In this document: positions 41,756 through 49,994 of the stretch, piece by piece
Layout of the letters: each line of letters starts with the position of its first letter
Position numbering within the stretch: the first letter of the stretch is position 1
Source: an uncultured Flavobacteriales bacterium
GTDB lineage: Bacteria > Bacteroidota > Bacteroidia > Flavobacteriales_F > PHOS-HE28
NCBI GenBank assembly: GCA_937872175.1
Contig: CALMPI010000003.1
Location: 19,456-83,455 of the forward strand
DNA: 64,000 nucleotides
Direction of reading: 5' to 3'
Notes under the pieces: model-generated
Databases searched by the model: none
The model's input: only the letters and a program-made list of their open reading frames with translations
What the model was told of the DNA's origin: nothing
Program-made: the position numbers and the translations under genes

Positions 41756-43084
41756 ATGCGCGCCTTCATCCTGCCCCTGCTGCTGGTCCCCGCCGTGATG
41801 AGCGCCCAGGACCTGGTGCTGCGCGTGCAGGCCGATGCCTCGCTGGTGGAGGTGCGCGGCGTATCGACCGACAGCCTGGCCCCGGCCCCCGCCTTCCACG
41901 CCACCTGGCGGTTCGCCCCCGGCTCGGCTGAACCGGTCTTCGGCTTCACCCCCACCGACCGCGAGGCCACGGGGCAGCTGCACCTCGACCGGTTGGTGGA
42001 GGCCGCCATCGGCGCTTTCCTCGACCAGCACGTGCAGTTCACCCGCACCGGTGTCAGCACCGACCTGCCCGCCGCAGTGATCGCCGACCGGATCGAGGCC
42101 ATGGCCCGCTCCGCAGCTGCCGCGTTCCAGGCCGACGACCTCTTCCCCGGCCTGGGGACCCCCACGCGCGATCAACTGGGTCGCGTGCTCCAGCTCGACT
42201 GGAGCCAGGCCATCCTGCCCATCGATGCCAGCGGCGACGGCGACCGCTACCTGGCCATCTATCGCTTTGTGCGGATGCAACGCGATGAACTGGAACGCCA
42301 GTTGCGCGCAGACCTGCTCGATCTGTCCTCGGTGCCCGTGCTGGGTGCGCACCAGGCCGATCCAGGCACCACGGTGCAGGTGCCCTCCGTCTGCGGCACC
42401 GTGTTCGATCAGGAGAACTTCCTGTGTGCGTTGGACCTCACGCTGGCCGCCGAGGGTGCGGGTTCTGTGGAGCCTTCATTGAGCCTGTCCGCGCTGCCCG
42501 GGCCCGCACCGACCGAAGCGGCGGAGCCCACCCTGGAGCAGCCCCGCATCCGCAAGCGTGACCGCTGGCTGAAGGCCGAGCTCGACGCCATCCACGACCG
42601 CATCGACCGCATGGACCAGCGGAGAGAGCTGTGGACCTTGCGCGACCGCATGGACGACATCGAGGGTCGCCTCGACGATATGCAGGGGCAGGTGGATGAC
42701 CTGCGCTCGGGCAAGGAGGCCGAACCCCGTTCGGACAACCCGCTCGCCAACCTCAGCGACCTCACCGGCGAGGAGCTCACCGTGCGCTTCCCCCGCAACG
42801 TCGCCGACCTGGGCGCCGAACAGCGCATCATGCTCAACGAGGTGTTCGAGCAGCTCGCGCGCTCATCAAGGGACCGTGTGCTGATCACCGGGTACACCGA
42901 CCGCAGCGGCGATCCCGCCCTCAATCTCGCCTTGAGCGAGCAGCGTGCGCGGGCCGTACGGGACTACCTGCTGGCCCGGGGCATCGCCCCGGAACGCCTG
43001 ATGGTGAACTACTACGGGGACAGCCGGAGCCTGGGGCGCGACCCGAGCGAACGGCGCGTGGAGATCGAGTGGCTCAGTGAGTGA
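41756..43084 (+). CDS. OmpA-family peptidoglycan-binding outer-membrane protein
   Basis: 442 aa. A signal peptide (about 1-17, ends VMSA) precedes a poorly conserved domain (20-245). A charged coiled-coil-like stretch (about 265-325, heptads such as IHDRIDRMDQRRELWTLRD) follows, then a C-terminal OmpA domain (about 345-440: VRFPRNVADLGAEQRIML, ITGYTDRSGDPALNLALSEQRARAVRDYL, RRVEIEWL). The OmpA domain anchors to the peptidoglycan. The coiled coil could span the periplasm. It is convergent with the histidine kinase gene. Confidence 0.88.
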   Translation: MRAFILPLLLVPAVMSAQDLVLRVQADASLVEVRGVSTDSLAPAPAFHATWRFAPGSAEPVFGFTPTDREATGQLHLDRLVEAAIGAFLDQHVQFTRTGVSTDLPAAVIADRIEAMARSAAAAFQADDLFPGLGTPTRDQLGRVLQLDWSQAILPIDASGDGDRYLAIYRFVRMQRDELERQLRADLLDLSSVPVLGAHQADPGTTVQVPSVCGTVFDQENFLCALDLTLAAEGAGSVEPSLSLSALPGPAPTEAAEPTLEQPRIRKRDRWLKAELDAIHDRIDRMDQRRELWTLRDRMDDIEGRLDDMQGQVDDLRSGKEAEPRSDNPLANLSDLTGEELTVRFPRNVADLGAEQRIMLNEVFEQLARSSRDRVLITGYTDRSGDPALNLALSEQRARAVRDYLLARGIAPERLMVNYYGDSRSLGRDPSERRVEIEWLSE

Positions 43085-43099
43085 GCCTCGCCATGTGGT

Positions 43100-44815
43100 T
43101 CATTCCTCGCGCAGGGGCACCAGCGTGAACACCACATCGGCGATGGTGCCATGGTCCGTGGTGATGGAGAAGTGCCCGTCCAGTTTCTCCGCCAGGGCCT
43201 CCACCACGTCCAATCCGAGACGGCCCGTGCCGTCCACCACTGCGGGCATGCCCCGTCCGTTGTCCCGGACGCGCAGCCGCACCAGGCCGTCCGACAGCGG
43301 TTCCAGCCGCACATCGATGTGCCCGCCCGTCACCAGCGGGAAGGCGTGCTGGTAGCAATTGCTCATCAGTTCACACAGCACGATCCCCAGGTCGATCGCC
43401 TGGTCCGGATCGCAGCGCAGGCCCGCGGCGTCCACCTCATGGCTCACGGACCGGCTCCGGGGATCGTGCAGTTTGGCCATCTGTCCCGCCAGGTCGCTGA
43501 AGAAGCGGTCCAGGGGGATGCCGCGCAGGTCCGGCAGTGCGTAGAGCTTGTTGTGCACCAGCGCCATGATGTCGATGCGCTGCTTGCCCCGGACGAACTC
43601 ATCGCGCGCGGGTCCTTCCGGCAGGCGCTGGGCCTGCATGTTCAGCAGGCTGCTCACCACCTGCAGGTTGTTCTTCACCCGATGGTGCACCTCGCGGTCC
43701 AGCACGTCCCGCTCTCCGATCACCTTGGCCAGCTTGCGTTCCTGGGTACGCGACCGCTTGGCCTGGGCGCGCATGCGGCGGCGGTCGCTCTGGCTGCGGA
43801 TGAAGGTGAGGGTGAGCAGCACCAGCAGCGTCAGCAGCGCGGCCAGCATGGCCCAGAGGAAGCGCCGTTCGGTGCCCAGCCATGGTTCCAACTGGCCCAT
43901 GTCCACGATGGCCCCGAGGTGCAGGGTGACCCCGTTCAGCGAAAAGGGGAGCAGTTGCAGCATGTGCCTGTCCGGGCCAGCTCCGATGCGGACCACACGT
44001 CGGTCCATGCGCTCGGCCCAGCGCTCCAGTCCGATGCGGCTGGCCCGGCCGATCGCTGAGCTGTCGGGTGGCAGGGCCAGCAGCGGCCGTCCGTCCGGCC
44101 ACAGCACCATGGGGTGGTTGGAGCGACCGGGCCCGGGGGTCAGCGTTCTGTTCACCAGTGCTGCGGCGTCCACGCGGAAGCCCATCACGCGGAACGGCCG
44201 TCCCTGTTTCACCGCGCGGATCAGCTGGCTGACGAGCACCTCATTGCCGATGGTGTTCGTTCCCGTGGGCCGCTCCGCCGTGCTCCACACCGGTTCGGCT
44301 TTCCGTTCGCTCAACGCCCGGCTGAACCAGGCCTCCATCCGGGGGTCGTATAGCCCACTGTCGATGCGGGCCCGTTCGGGTGCCGCCTCCGGCACCAGCG
44401 CCCAGCTCACGGGAAAGCCATGACCGGGACCTTCCAGTTGCCGGCGTACCCGGATGCCGCTGACCGTGCGCAGCACCGCCACCTCCGCGCCACGTTCGTT
44501 GGCCAGGTACACGGCGTTCAGGGATGGCTCGGTCGCCAGCAGCGCCTGCCAGCGGTCGACCAGTTCGGGCACCCGCATCGAATCGTGCAGCGCCACGAAG
44601 GCCGCCTCCTTCTGAAGGTCCATCGCGAGCCGCTCGAACTCCCCCTGCACCTTGGTGCGCAGGTTGCGGATGGTGCGCTCCAGCCCCATTCGCACCAGGT
44701 CCTCGGTGCGCCGCGGGAACTGCGTCAACGACAGGACCGTGTACCCCAGGGCGGTCAACAGCACCACCGCGATCAGCAGGTAGGACCAGGTAGGGGAGCG
44801 TGCCGGTGCGGACAT
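43100..44815 (-). CDS. membrane sensor histidine kinase, HisKA_2 type
   Basis: 571 aa. One N-terminal helix (about 10-30), a periplasmic sensing region of about 270 residues, and a second helix (about 308-330, FLWAMLAALLTLLVLLTLTFI) come before the kinase core. The phospho-acceptor motif is LDREVHHRVKNNLQVVSSLLNMQ (about 369-391), and the ATPase N box CELMSNCYQHAF and G box DNGRGMP follow. This HisKA_2/HWE-like group often acts with a separate response regulator, and none is adjacent, so the partner is unknown. The stimulus is unknown as well. Confidence 0.9.
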   Translation of the reverse strand: MSAPARSPTWSYLLIAVVLLTALGYTVLSLTQFPRRTEDLVRMGLERTIRNLRTKVQGEFERLAMDLQKEAAFVALHDSMRVPELVDRWQALLATEPSLNAVYLANERGAEVAVLRTVSGIRVRRQLEGPGHGFPVSWALVPEAAPERARIDSGLYDPRMEAWFSRALSERKAEPVWSTAERPTGTNTIGNEVLVSQLIRAVKQGRPFRVMGFRVDAAALVNRTLTPGPGRSNHPMVLWPDGRPLLALPPDSSAIGRASRIGLERWAERMDRRVVRIGAGPDRHMLQLLPFSLNGVTLHLGAIVDMGQLEPWLGTERRFLWAMLAALLTLLVLLTLTFIRSQSDRRRMRAQAKRSRTQERKLAKVIGERDVLDREVHHRVKNNLQVVSSLLNMQAQRLPEGPARDEFVRGKQRIDIMALVHNKLYALPDLRGIPLDRFFSDLAGQMAKLHDPRSRSVSHEVDAAGLRCDPDQAIDLGIVLCELMSNCYQHAFPLVTGGHIDVRLEPLSDGLVRLRVRDNGRGMPAVVDGTGRLGLDVVEALAEKLDGHFSITTDHGTIADVVFTLVPLREE

Positions 44816-44853
44816 GGGCCTGCAAGTGTACGCGAAGCCTCCGGGCGGGCCGG

Positions 44854-45888
44854 TCAGTCCGCCATCGATCGCAGGCGGTCCACGACACGGTCGATCGCTG
44901 CGTCATCCACGTCCAGGTGCGTCACCATGCGCACCTGACGGGGCCCGATGGCCAGGCAGCGGATGCCTTCGCGGGCGAGGGCGGCCACGTGGTCGGCGGC
45001 GCTGTGGCCCTCACGCAGGGTGTGGATCACGATGTTCGTCACCACCGGCATCACCTCCTCCACCTGGGGCATGGCGTGAAGGGCGTCGCCGAGGCGCCGG
45101 GCCCGGAGGTGGTCGTCCGTGAGCCGTGCTACATGATGCTCCAAGGCGTGGAGCCCGGCAGCGGCCAGGATACCGGCCTGCCGCATGCCACCGCCCAGGC
45201 GTTTGCGCACACGCCGCGCCTGGTGGATGAACGGGGCCGGGCCGATGAGGACACTGCCCGCCGGTGCGCCGAGCCCTTTGCTGAGGCAGATCGAGATGCT
45301 CTCGAACAAGGCTCCCCACTGCGTCGCCGTGCTGCCGTCCACGGCCATCGCGTTGAACAGCCGCGCGCCGTCCAGGTGCAGGCGCAGGTCGTGCGCATCG
45401 CACGCCTCACGGATCCGGCGCACCGCGGCCACGTCCCAGATGGCCCCGCCGCCGCGGTTCGCGGTGTTCTCCACCACCACCATCCGGCTGTTCGCCAGAT
45501 AGGCGGCGCTGCGGTCGTTCACGGCCTCGATCACCGCTTCCGCCGTGAAGCGACCCCGATCGGCCGGCACATGCTTCACGCTGCAGCCACTGGTCGCCAT
45601 CATGCCGCCACCTTCGTAGCGATACACGTGCGCGCCCTCCTCGCAGATCACCTCGTCCCCCGGCCGCGTGTGCACGTTGATCGCGATCTGGTTCGTCATG
45701 GTGCCGCTCGGGCAGAGGACCGCGGCTTCGTGCCCGAACATCGCGGCCAACCGTTCCTCCAGGGCGTTCACCGTGGGGTCCTCGCCGAACACATCATCGC
45801 CCACCTCCGCGCGCAACATGGCTTCGCGCATGGCCGGGGTGGGGCGCGTGACGGTATCGCTGCGCAGATCGATGTGGGGCGCGGTCAT
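44854..45888 (-). CDS. threonine aldolase (GntG/LtaE-family PLP enzyme)
   Basis: 344 aa. [18 protein letters not shown] (about 7-24) and [15 protein letters not shown] are the classical N-terminal motifs. The PLP-binding Lys lies in [14 protein letters not shown] (about 193-206), [11 protein letters not shown] holds the cofactor Asp, and [11 protein letters not shown] follows. The enzyme cleaves L-threonine/L-allo-threonine to glycine and acetaldehyde in the cytoplasm. A TACCTTGG box (45893-45900, - strand) ends 4 nt before the ATG. Confidence 0.94.
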   Translation of the reverse strand: MTAPHIDLRSDTVTRPTPAMREAMLRAEVGDDVFGEDPTVNALEERLAAMFGHEAAVLCPSGTMTNQIAINVHTRPGDEVICEEGAHVYRYEGGGMMATSGCSVKHVPADRGRFTAEAVIEAVNDRSAAYLANSRMVVVENTANRGGGAIWDVAAVRRIREACDAHDLRLHLDGARLFNAMAVDGSTATQWGALFESISICLSKGLGAPAGSVLIGPAPFIHQARRVRKRLGGGMRQAGILAAAGLHALEHHVARLTDDHLRARRLGDALHAMPQVEEVMPVVTNIVIHTLREGHSAADHVAALAREGIRCLAIGPRQVRMVTHLDVDDAAIDRVVDRLRSMAD

Positions 45889-45911
45889 GCGCCCAAGGTA
45901 GCGGTGGCCGG

Positions 45912-46298
45912 TCAGCCCAGGTGCCGGTGCAGGTCCACCAGCAGGGGGAACTCCTTCGCACCCACCCCGTGCACCGCCCGGGCCACGGCGTGCGCACAGG
46001 CGTAGATGAGGTCGCGGCGCTCCTCGCCCAGGTCATTGCGGTGCCGGGCCATGTACGCGATGAACGACGTGAAGGCCTCCTCACTGGTGGCATTGCGCTC
46101 GGCCAGCACATCGAACTCGAACTCCGTGATGTACGCCTGGTCGCTGCCGAAATGGTCCATGCCCGCCTCCACGGGCACCAGCCGCTCCTTGACCACGCGC
46201 TTGAAGGTGTCGATCTCCTTCGGGCTCACCTTCCCGTCCACCGCGGCCACGGCGTACAACAGCCGTCCAAGTTCCTTGTAGAACAATTGTGCTTCCAT
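45912..46298 (-). CDS. TerB-like helical protein
   Basis: 128 aa, no signal peptide. The N-terminus [31 protein letters not shown] is the TerB/DjlA-type metal-binding helical motif (an acidic VDGKVSPKE turn). Further helices follow to the C-terminal [10 protein letters not shown]. TerB-like domains occur in stress and tellurite-resistance systems, but most stand-alone copies have no known function. The ATG at 46298 begins the domain exactly; in-frame sequence upstream is not coding-like. Confidence 0.75.
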   Translation of the reverse strand: MEAQLFYKELGRLLYAVAAVDGKVSPKEIDTFKRVVKERLVPVEAGMDHFGSDQAYITEFEFDVLAERNATSEEAFTSFIAYMARHRNDLGEERRDLIYACAHAVARAVHGVGAKEFPLLVDLHRHLG

Positions 46299-46345
46299 GA
46301 TGGCATGAAGGTCGGATGGCACGTATCCCCCGCACCTGACATCCG

Positions 46346-46987
46346 TCAGCGTCGTCGGGCGATCATCAGCCCGTCGCGGAGGGGCACGATCACCGGCTCC
46401 ACCCGCGGATCCCCGTTCACGCGATGTGCATAGGCCACGAGGGCCGCCGTTTGGTGGTCCTGCTCCCCGGTGGGCTGAAGCACCCTGCCGCTCCACAGCA
46501 CGTTGTCGGCGATGATGAGCCCGCCCGGCCGTACGCGGTCCACCACGGCATCGAAGTAGGCGGGATAGGCCGGTTTGTCGGCGTCGATGAACACGAGGTC
46601 GAACGGTGTGGGCAGCGTGGGGATGACCTCCAGCGCCGGCCGATGGTGCGTGGTGATGCGGTCGTGGAAGCCCGCTGCCGCGATGTGGCGCGCCACGAAG
46701 GGCGGCAGGTGCGGGTCGATGTCGATGGTGTGCAACATGCCGCCGGGCGCAAGCCCTTCCGCAAGGCAGAGCGCGCTGTAGCCGGTGTAGGTGCCGATCT
46801 CCACGATCACCTTCGGGCGCACCAGGTGGCTGAGCATCGAGAGGAAGCGGCCCTGCAGGTGCCCGCTGCACATCTGCGGCATGTACACCTCCGCATAGGT
46901 CTCCTCCCGCAAGGCACGCAGGTGGGGGGCTTCCATGCCGCTGTGCGCCTCGCAGTACGCGTCGAGCTCGGGGTCGATGAGGTCCAT
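46346..46987 (-). CDS. class I SAM-dependent O-methyltransferase (COMT/CCoAMT-like)
   Basis: 213 aa. The SAM-binding motif VVEIGTYTGYSALCLAEGL-type sequence (IVEIGTYTGYSAL, about 59-71) is followed by the acidic strand LHTIDIDPHLPPF. FDLVFIDADKPAYPAYF (about 128-144) carries the metal- and SAM-binding Asp, and the DNVLWSGRVL segment (about 159-168) carries the next ligand. It belongs to the bacterial caffeoyl-CoA O-methyltransferase-like family; the acceptor is probably a small catechol or similar. It ends 3 nt after the Kelch gene begins its stop, so the two are probably co-transcribed. Confidence 0.9.
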   Translation of the reverse strand: MDLIDPELDAYCEAHSGMEAPHLRALREETYAEVYMPQMCSGHLQGRFLSMLSHLVRPKVIVEIGTYTGYSALCLAEGLAPGGMLHTIDIDPHLPPFVARHIAAAGFHDRITTHHRPALEVIPTLPTPFDLVFIDADKPAYPAYFDAVVDRVRPGGLIIADNVLWSGRVLQPTGEQDHQTAALVAYAHRVNGDPRVEPVIVPLRDGLMIARRR

Positions 46988-46990
46988 GGG

Positions 46991-48184
46991 TCAGGGGATG
47001 CGGATGAACCGCACGGTGCGAGGGCCACCAGGCGCGTGCAGCACCAGGTGGTAGGTGCCGGGTTGAAGGTCGGACACGTCCACGATGCGGTCCTGTGCGA
47101 AGGTCCCCGTACGCACGGATCGTCCAGCGGGATCGAGGATGCTGAGCGGTAGTGGAGCGCCTGAACGGATGCCGGTGACATGAAGGTCGCCGGCGGTCGG
47201 GTTCGGGTGGGCCACGATCCTTGTGGGCCCGTCGGCCGGGTCGAAGCCCACGTCCGCATGCAGGGCCCACCAATCCGCGTAACGCTGCATGCCGTCGCTT
47301 CCCGTGCCGTAGTGGACCACCCCGTCGACCACCGCGCCTGTGCCGCCCTTCCGTGCGGCGCCCGGGAACTCGGGCAGGGGGGACCAGCTGTCCGCGGCCT
47401 CGTCGTATCGCCAGCACTCGCGCAGGAAGGTGCTGTCCGAAGTGGCGCCGGCCAGCACGATGCCGCCACCGGGCCATCGAAAGCCTTCCGCACCGAACCG
47501 TCCTGCGGCGGGTAATGGCGCGATGGCCGACCAACTGTCGGTGATGCCGTCGTAACACCAGCCATCGTTCAGGGGGCTGCCGTCGCCCGCGCGTCCGCCC
47601 ACCACGTAGGCCTTGCCACCCTGGGCGAACACCGCGGCGAGGTGCCGCGGCGGACCGGGCATCGGTGGACGCGGCAGCCAGGTGTTCAGGAACGGGAAGT
47701 ACTCCCACAACTCGTCCGTCAGGGCCGTGCCCGGTCCCACCCGCCCTCCCACGATGAAGGCGCGCACACCGAGCACGAAGGACGCGCTGCCGCTCCGCGG
47801 CAGGCCCGGCATGGTGTCGAGCGCGTACCACACCTCGTTCACGGGAAGGTACACGAAGAGCTCGTTGCTGAGCCCTGCGGCCTCCACCCCGCCGAAGTGG
47901 TATCCGAAGCCGCCCACGCTGAAGCCCGTGCCGTACTGCCGCGGCGTGGCGGGCATCGGTGCGATCGTGCTCCAGGTGGCCGTGGCCGGGTCCCACCGGT
48001 GCCAGTCGTTCGTCAACTGGAACCCCACGTCCATGCCCGTGCCGACGAACACCGCGCTGTCCGCCGCAAAGGCCGATGCATCATCCCGGGCCACCGCGGG
48101 CAGGTCGGGCAGCTGCACCCAGCCCTGGGCGCCGGATGGTCCGGCGTGCAGCAGGGCGGTGATCAGCAGTGAACGCATGCGCAT
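46991..48184 (-). CDS. Kelch-repeat surface protein with T9SS type A sorting domain
   Basis: 397 aa. A signal peptide (about 1-19, ends PSGA) leads into five or six Kelch blades (FVGTGMDVGFQLTNDWHRWDP, GFGYHFGGVEAAGLSNELFVY, AFIVGGRVGPGTALTDELWEY, AYVVGGRAGDGSPLNDGWCYD). They end in a truncated T9SS type A domain (VAHPNPTAGDLHVTGI ... TYHLVLHAPGG). It is expected on the cell surface. The ATG at 48184 is favoured by a TAGCTTTC box (48189-48196) ending 4 nt upstream; a second Met lies two codons later. Confidence 0.88.
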   Translation of the reverse strand: MRMRSLLITALLHAGPSGAQGWVQLPDLPAVARDDASAFAADSAVFVGTGMDVGFQLTNDWHRWDPATATWSTIAPMPATPRQYGTGFSVGGFGYHFGGVEAAGLSNELFVYLPVNEVWYALDTMPGLPRSGSASFVLGVRAFIVGGRVGPGTALTDELWEYFPFLNTWLPRPPMPGPPRHLAAVFAQGGKAYVVGGRAGDGSPLNDGWCYDGITDSWSAIAPLPAAGRFGAEGFRWPGGGIVLAGATSDSTFLRECWRYDEAADSWSPLPEFPGAARKGGTGAVVDGVVHYGTGSDGMQRYADWWALHADVGFDPADGPTRIVAHPNPTAGDLHVTGIRSGAPLPLSILDPAGRSVRTGTFAQDRIVDVSDLQPGTYHLVLHAPGGPRTVRFIRIP

Positions 48185-48188
48185 GAGC

Positions 48189-48196
48189 GAAAGCTA
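48189..48196 (-). promoter_or_regulatory. -7-like promoter box for the Kelch gene
   Basis: TAGCTTTC on the - strand, one base off consensus, ends 4 nt before ATG 48184. Confidence 0.45.
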
Positions 48197-48207
48197 GCTC
48201 ACTGACG

Positions 48208-48215
48208 GACCTTTG
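48208..48215 (+). promoter_or_regulatory. -7-like promoter box for the NAPE-PLD-like gene
   Basis: GACCTTTG ends 6 nt before ATG 48222, forming a compact divergent promoter pair with 48189-48196 only 11 bp away. Confidence 0.45.
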
Positions 48216-48221
48216 CGTCGC

Positions 48222-49334
48222 ATGTGGATCCCCGCTGTCGCACTTCCGCTGGCCGTGGTGCTGGCCGTCCTCCTCTATTTCCGCACCGCCGATCGCATCG
48301 GTGGCGACCCCGCGGGCGAACGCCTCGAACGCATCAGGTCCCTGCCGAACTATCGTGAAGGGAAGCTCCACAACCTGGAACCCACGGACATGAACATGCC
48401 CTTCACCGTCATGCTGAAGGTGATGTGGACCATGCTGAAGGGCGCTGACGGCCGCGAACCGATGGCACCGCTGCCCACCGTGGCCTTCGATCGTGGAGCT
48501 TGGGACAAGGTGCCGCCCGATGAGGTCGCGGTCTGCTGGTTCGGGCATTCGTGCGTGCTCATCAAGCTGAACGGGATCACCTTCCTCACGGACCCGGTGT
48601 TCGGCGAGCGGGCCAGCACCTTCACGTTCGCCGGCCCGAAGCGGTTCGCGGTCACGGAGCCTGTCACCGTCGACCAGCTGCCGCCGATCGATGTGCTGCT
48701 GCTCTCGCACGATCATTACGATCATCTGTGCCACGAGACCATCACCCAGCTCGTCGCCAAGGACAAGGTGGACCGGACCATCACCGCACTGGGTGTGGGC
48801 GCCCATCTGGAGCGGTGGGGTGTGAAGGCGGCCTCGATCACGGAGCTGGCCTGGTGGGAGGAGGTCATCGTCGGGCCTGTGAAGCTCACCTTCACGCCGA
48901 CGCGCCATTTCACTGGTCGCGGGCTCACCAACCGGTTCAGCACCCTCTGGGGTTCGTTCGTACTGGAGGGGACCAAGCGTATCTACTTCGGTGCCGATTC
49001 AGGGTACTCCAGGACCTTCAAGGAGCTTGGCGACCGCTTCGGCCGCTTCGACCTGGCCATGCTGGAATGCGGGGCGTACAGCGAACACTGGCCGCAGATC
49101 CACATGTTCCCCGAGCAGACCGCACAGGCCGCCAGGGACATGAACGCGGATGTGCTCATGCCGATCCACTGGGCGCAGTTCGCGCTCGGTCTGCACCCGT
49201 GGAAGGAGTCCATCCAGCGCATCATCGGTAGTGCGGGGGAGATCCGTCTGCCGCTGTTCACCCCTCGGATCGGTCGGATCATCACCACGCCGGGAGCAGC
49301 GTCGAGCGAGCGGTGGTGGGAGGAGGTGCGGTGA
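48222..49334 (+). CDS. MBL-fold hydrolase of the NAPE-PLD/UlaG-like group
   Basis: 370 aa. An N-terminal hydrophobic helix (about 2-21) is probably a signal anchor. The zinc motif is LSHDHYDHLCH (about 166-176), preceded by CWFGHSCVLIKLNGITFLTDPVF as in NAPE-phospholipase D. Later ligands lie in FTPTRHFTGRGL, YFGADSGYS, LECGAYSEHW and MPIHWAQF. It probably hydrolyses a phosphodiester or lactone at the membrane; the substrate is unknown. The ATG at 48222 follows its promoter box. Its 3' end overlaps a hairpin in front of the TetR gene. Confidence 0.88.
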   Translation: MWIPAVALPLAVVLAVLLYFRTADRIGGDPAGERLERIRSLPNYREGKLHNLEPTDMNMPFTVMLKVMWTMLKGADGREPMAPLPTVAFDRGAWDKVPPDEVAVCWFGHSCVLIKLNGITFLTDPVFGERASTFTFAGPKRFAVTEPVTVDQLPPIDVLLLSHDHYDHLCHETITQLVAKDKVDRTITALGVGAHLERWGVKAASITELAWWEEVIVGPVKLTFTPTRHFTGRGLTNRFSTLWGSFVLEGTKRIYFGADSGYSRTFKELGDRFGRFDLAMLECGAYSEHWPQIHMFPEQTAQAARDMNADVLMPIHWAQFALGLHPWKESIQRIIGSAGEIRLPLFTPRIGRIITTPGAASSERWWEEVR

Positions 49335-49348
49335 ACGGTTGTTCACCG
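49329..49348. promoter_or_regulatory. 8-bp-arm inverted repeat at the RND operon start
   Basis: CGGTGAAC-GGTT-GTTCACCG is a perfect hairpin overlapping the stop codon of the NAPE-PLD-like gene. It may be a terminator stem or a second operator half next to the dyad at 49355-49370. Confidence 0.45.
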
Positions 49349-49354
49349 TTCGGT

Positions 49355-49370
49355 TTAACCAAATGGTTAA
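49355..49370. promoter_or_regulatory. probable TetR operator of the efflux operon
   Basis: TTAACCA-AA-TGGTTAA is a perfect 7-bp inverted repeat directly upstream of TAATATTG (49368-49375), a near match to the -7 consensus, and 12 nt before the TetR ATG. The overlap of dyad and promoter is the usual layout for an autorepressing TetR protein. Confidence 0.6.
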
Positions 49371-49382
49371 TATTGCGGCCGC

Positions 49383-49994
49383 ATGTCCGGTATCGACAAG
49401 GAACACGGTGCCCAGGAGCGCATCCTGGAGGCGGCCCGCCGCGTGTTCACGCGCAAGGGCATGGCCGGTGCGCGCATGCAGGAGGTGGCTGACGAGGCCG
49501 GCATCAACAAGGCGCTGCTGCACTACTACTACCGGGACAAGCAACGCCTGTTCGAGGGGGTGTTCAAGGGCAGCGCCGAGCGGCAGTTCACCTGCATCTG
49601 GCAGGTGCTGGAACGGAGCAACGACCTGTTCGAGGGCATCGAGCGTTTCGTGTCCACCTATCTGGACCGCATGCTCGAGGAGCCCATGCTGCCCCAGTTC
49701 CTCATCAGCGAGATCAACCGCGACCCGCAACACCTGCTCGAGTTCATCGACCGGGGCAAGGCCGGGCGTGCCCACTACCTCAAGCTCTTCGAGCAGGCCC
49801 GGGAGCGAGGCGCCATCATCGACATCGATCCCCGTGAACTGCTGGTGAACATCATGGCGTTGTGCGCCCACCCCTTCATCGCACGGCCCATGCTCACGCA
49901 CCTTCATGGCATGAACGACGAGGCCTTCCGGCGCATGATCCTCAGGCGCCGCAGGACCGTCCCCGAATTCATCATCCGATCCATCCGCGCATGA
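49383..49994 (+). CDS. TetR/AcrR-family repressor of the efflux operon
   Basis: 203 aa. An N-terminal helix-turn-helix (about 10-55: RILEAARRVFTRKGMAGARMQEVADEAGINKALLHYYYRDKQRL) is the TetR signature. The C-terminal ligand domain is helical and variable. It lies at the head of the MFP-RND-TolC genes with an ATGA overlap, so it almost certainly represses them and is released by an effluxed compound. The dyad at 49355-49370 is its likely target. Confidence 0.93.
   Translation: MSGIDKEHGAQERILEAARRVFTRKGMAGARMQEVADEAGINKALLHYYYRDKQRLFEGVFKGSAERQFTCIWQVLERSNDLFEGIERFVSTYLDRMLEEPMLPQFLISEINRDPQHLLEFIDRGKAGRAHYLKLFEQARERGAIIDIDPRELLVNIMALCAHPFIARPMLTHLHGMNDEAFRRMILRRRRTVPEFIIRSIRA

Noticed and set aside
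39422..42352. 976-codon reverse-strand frame opposite crcB and the phosphatase
   Set aside because: Shadow of the PafA-like and neighbouring genes, which have catalytic motifs on the + strand.
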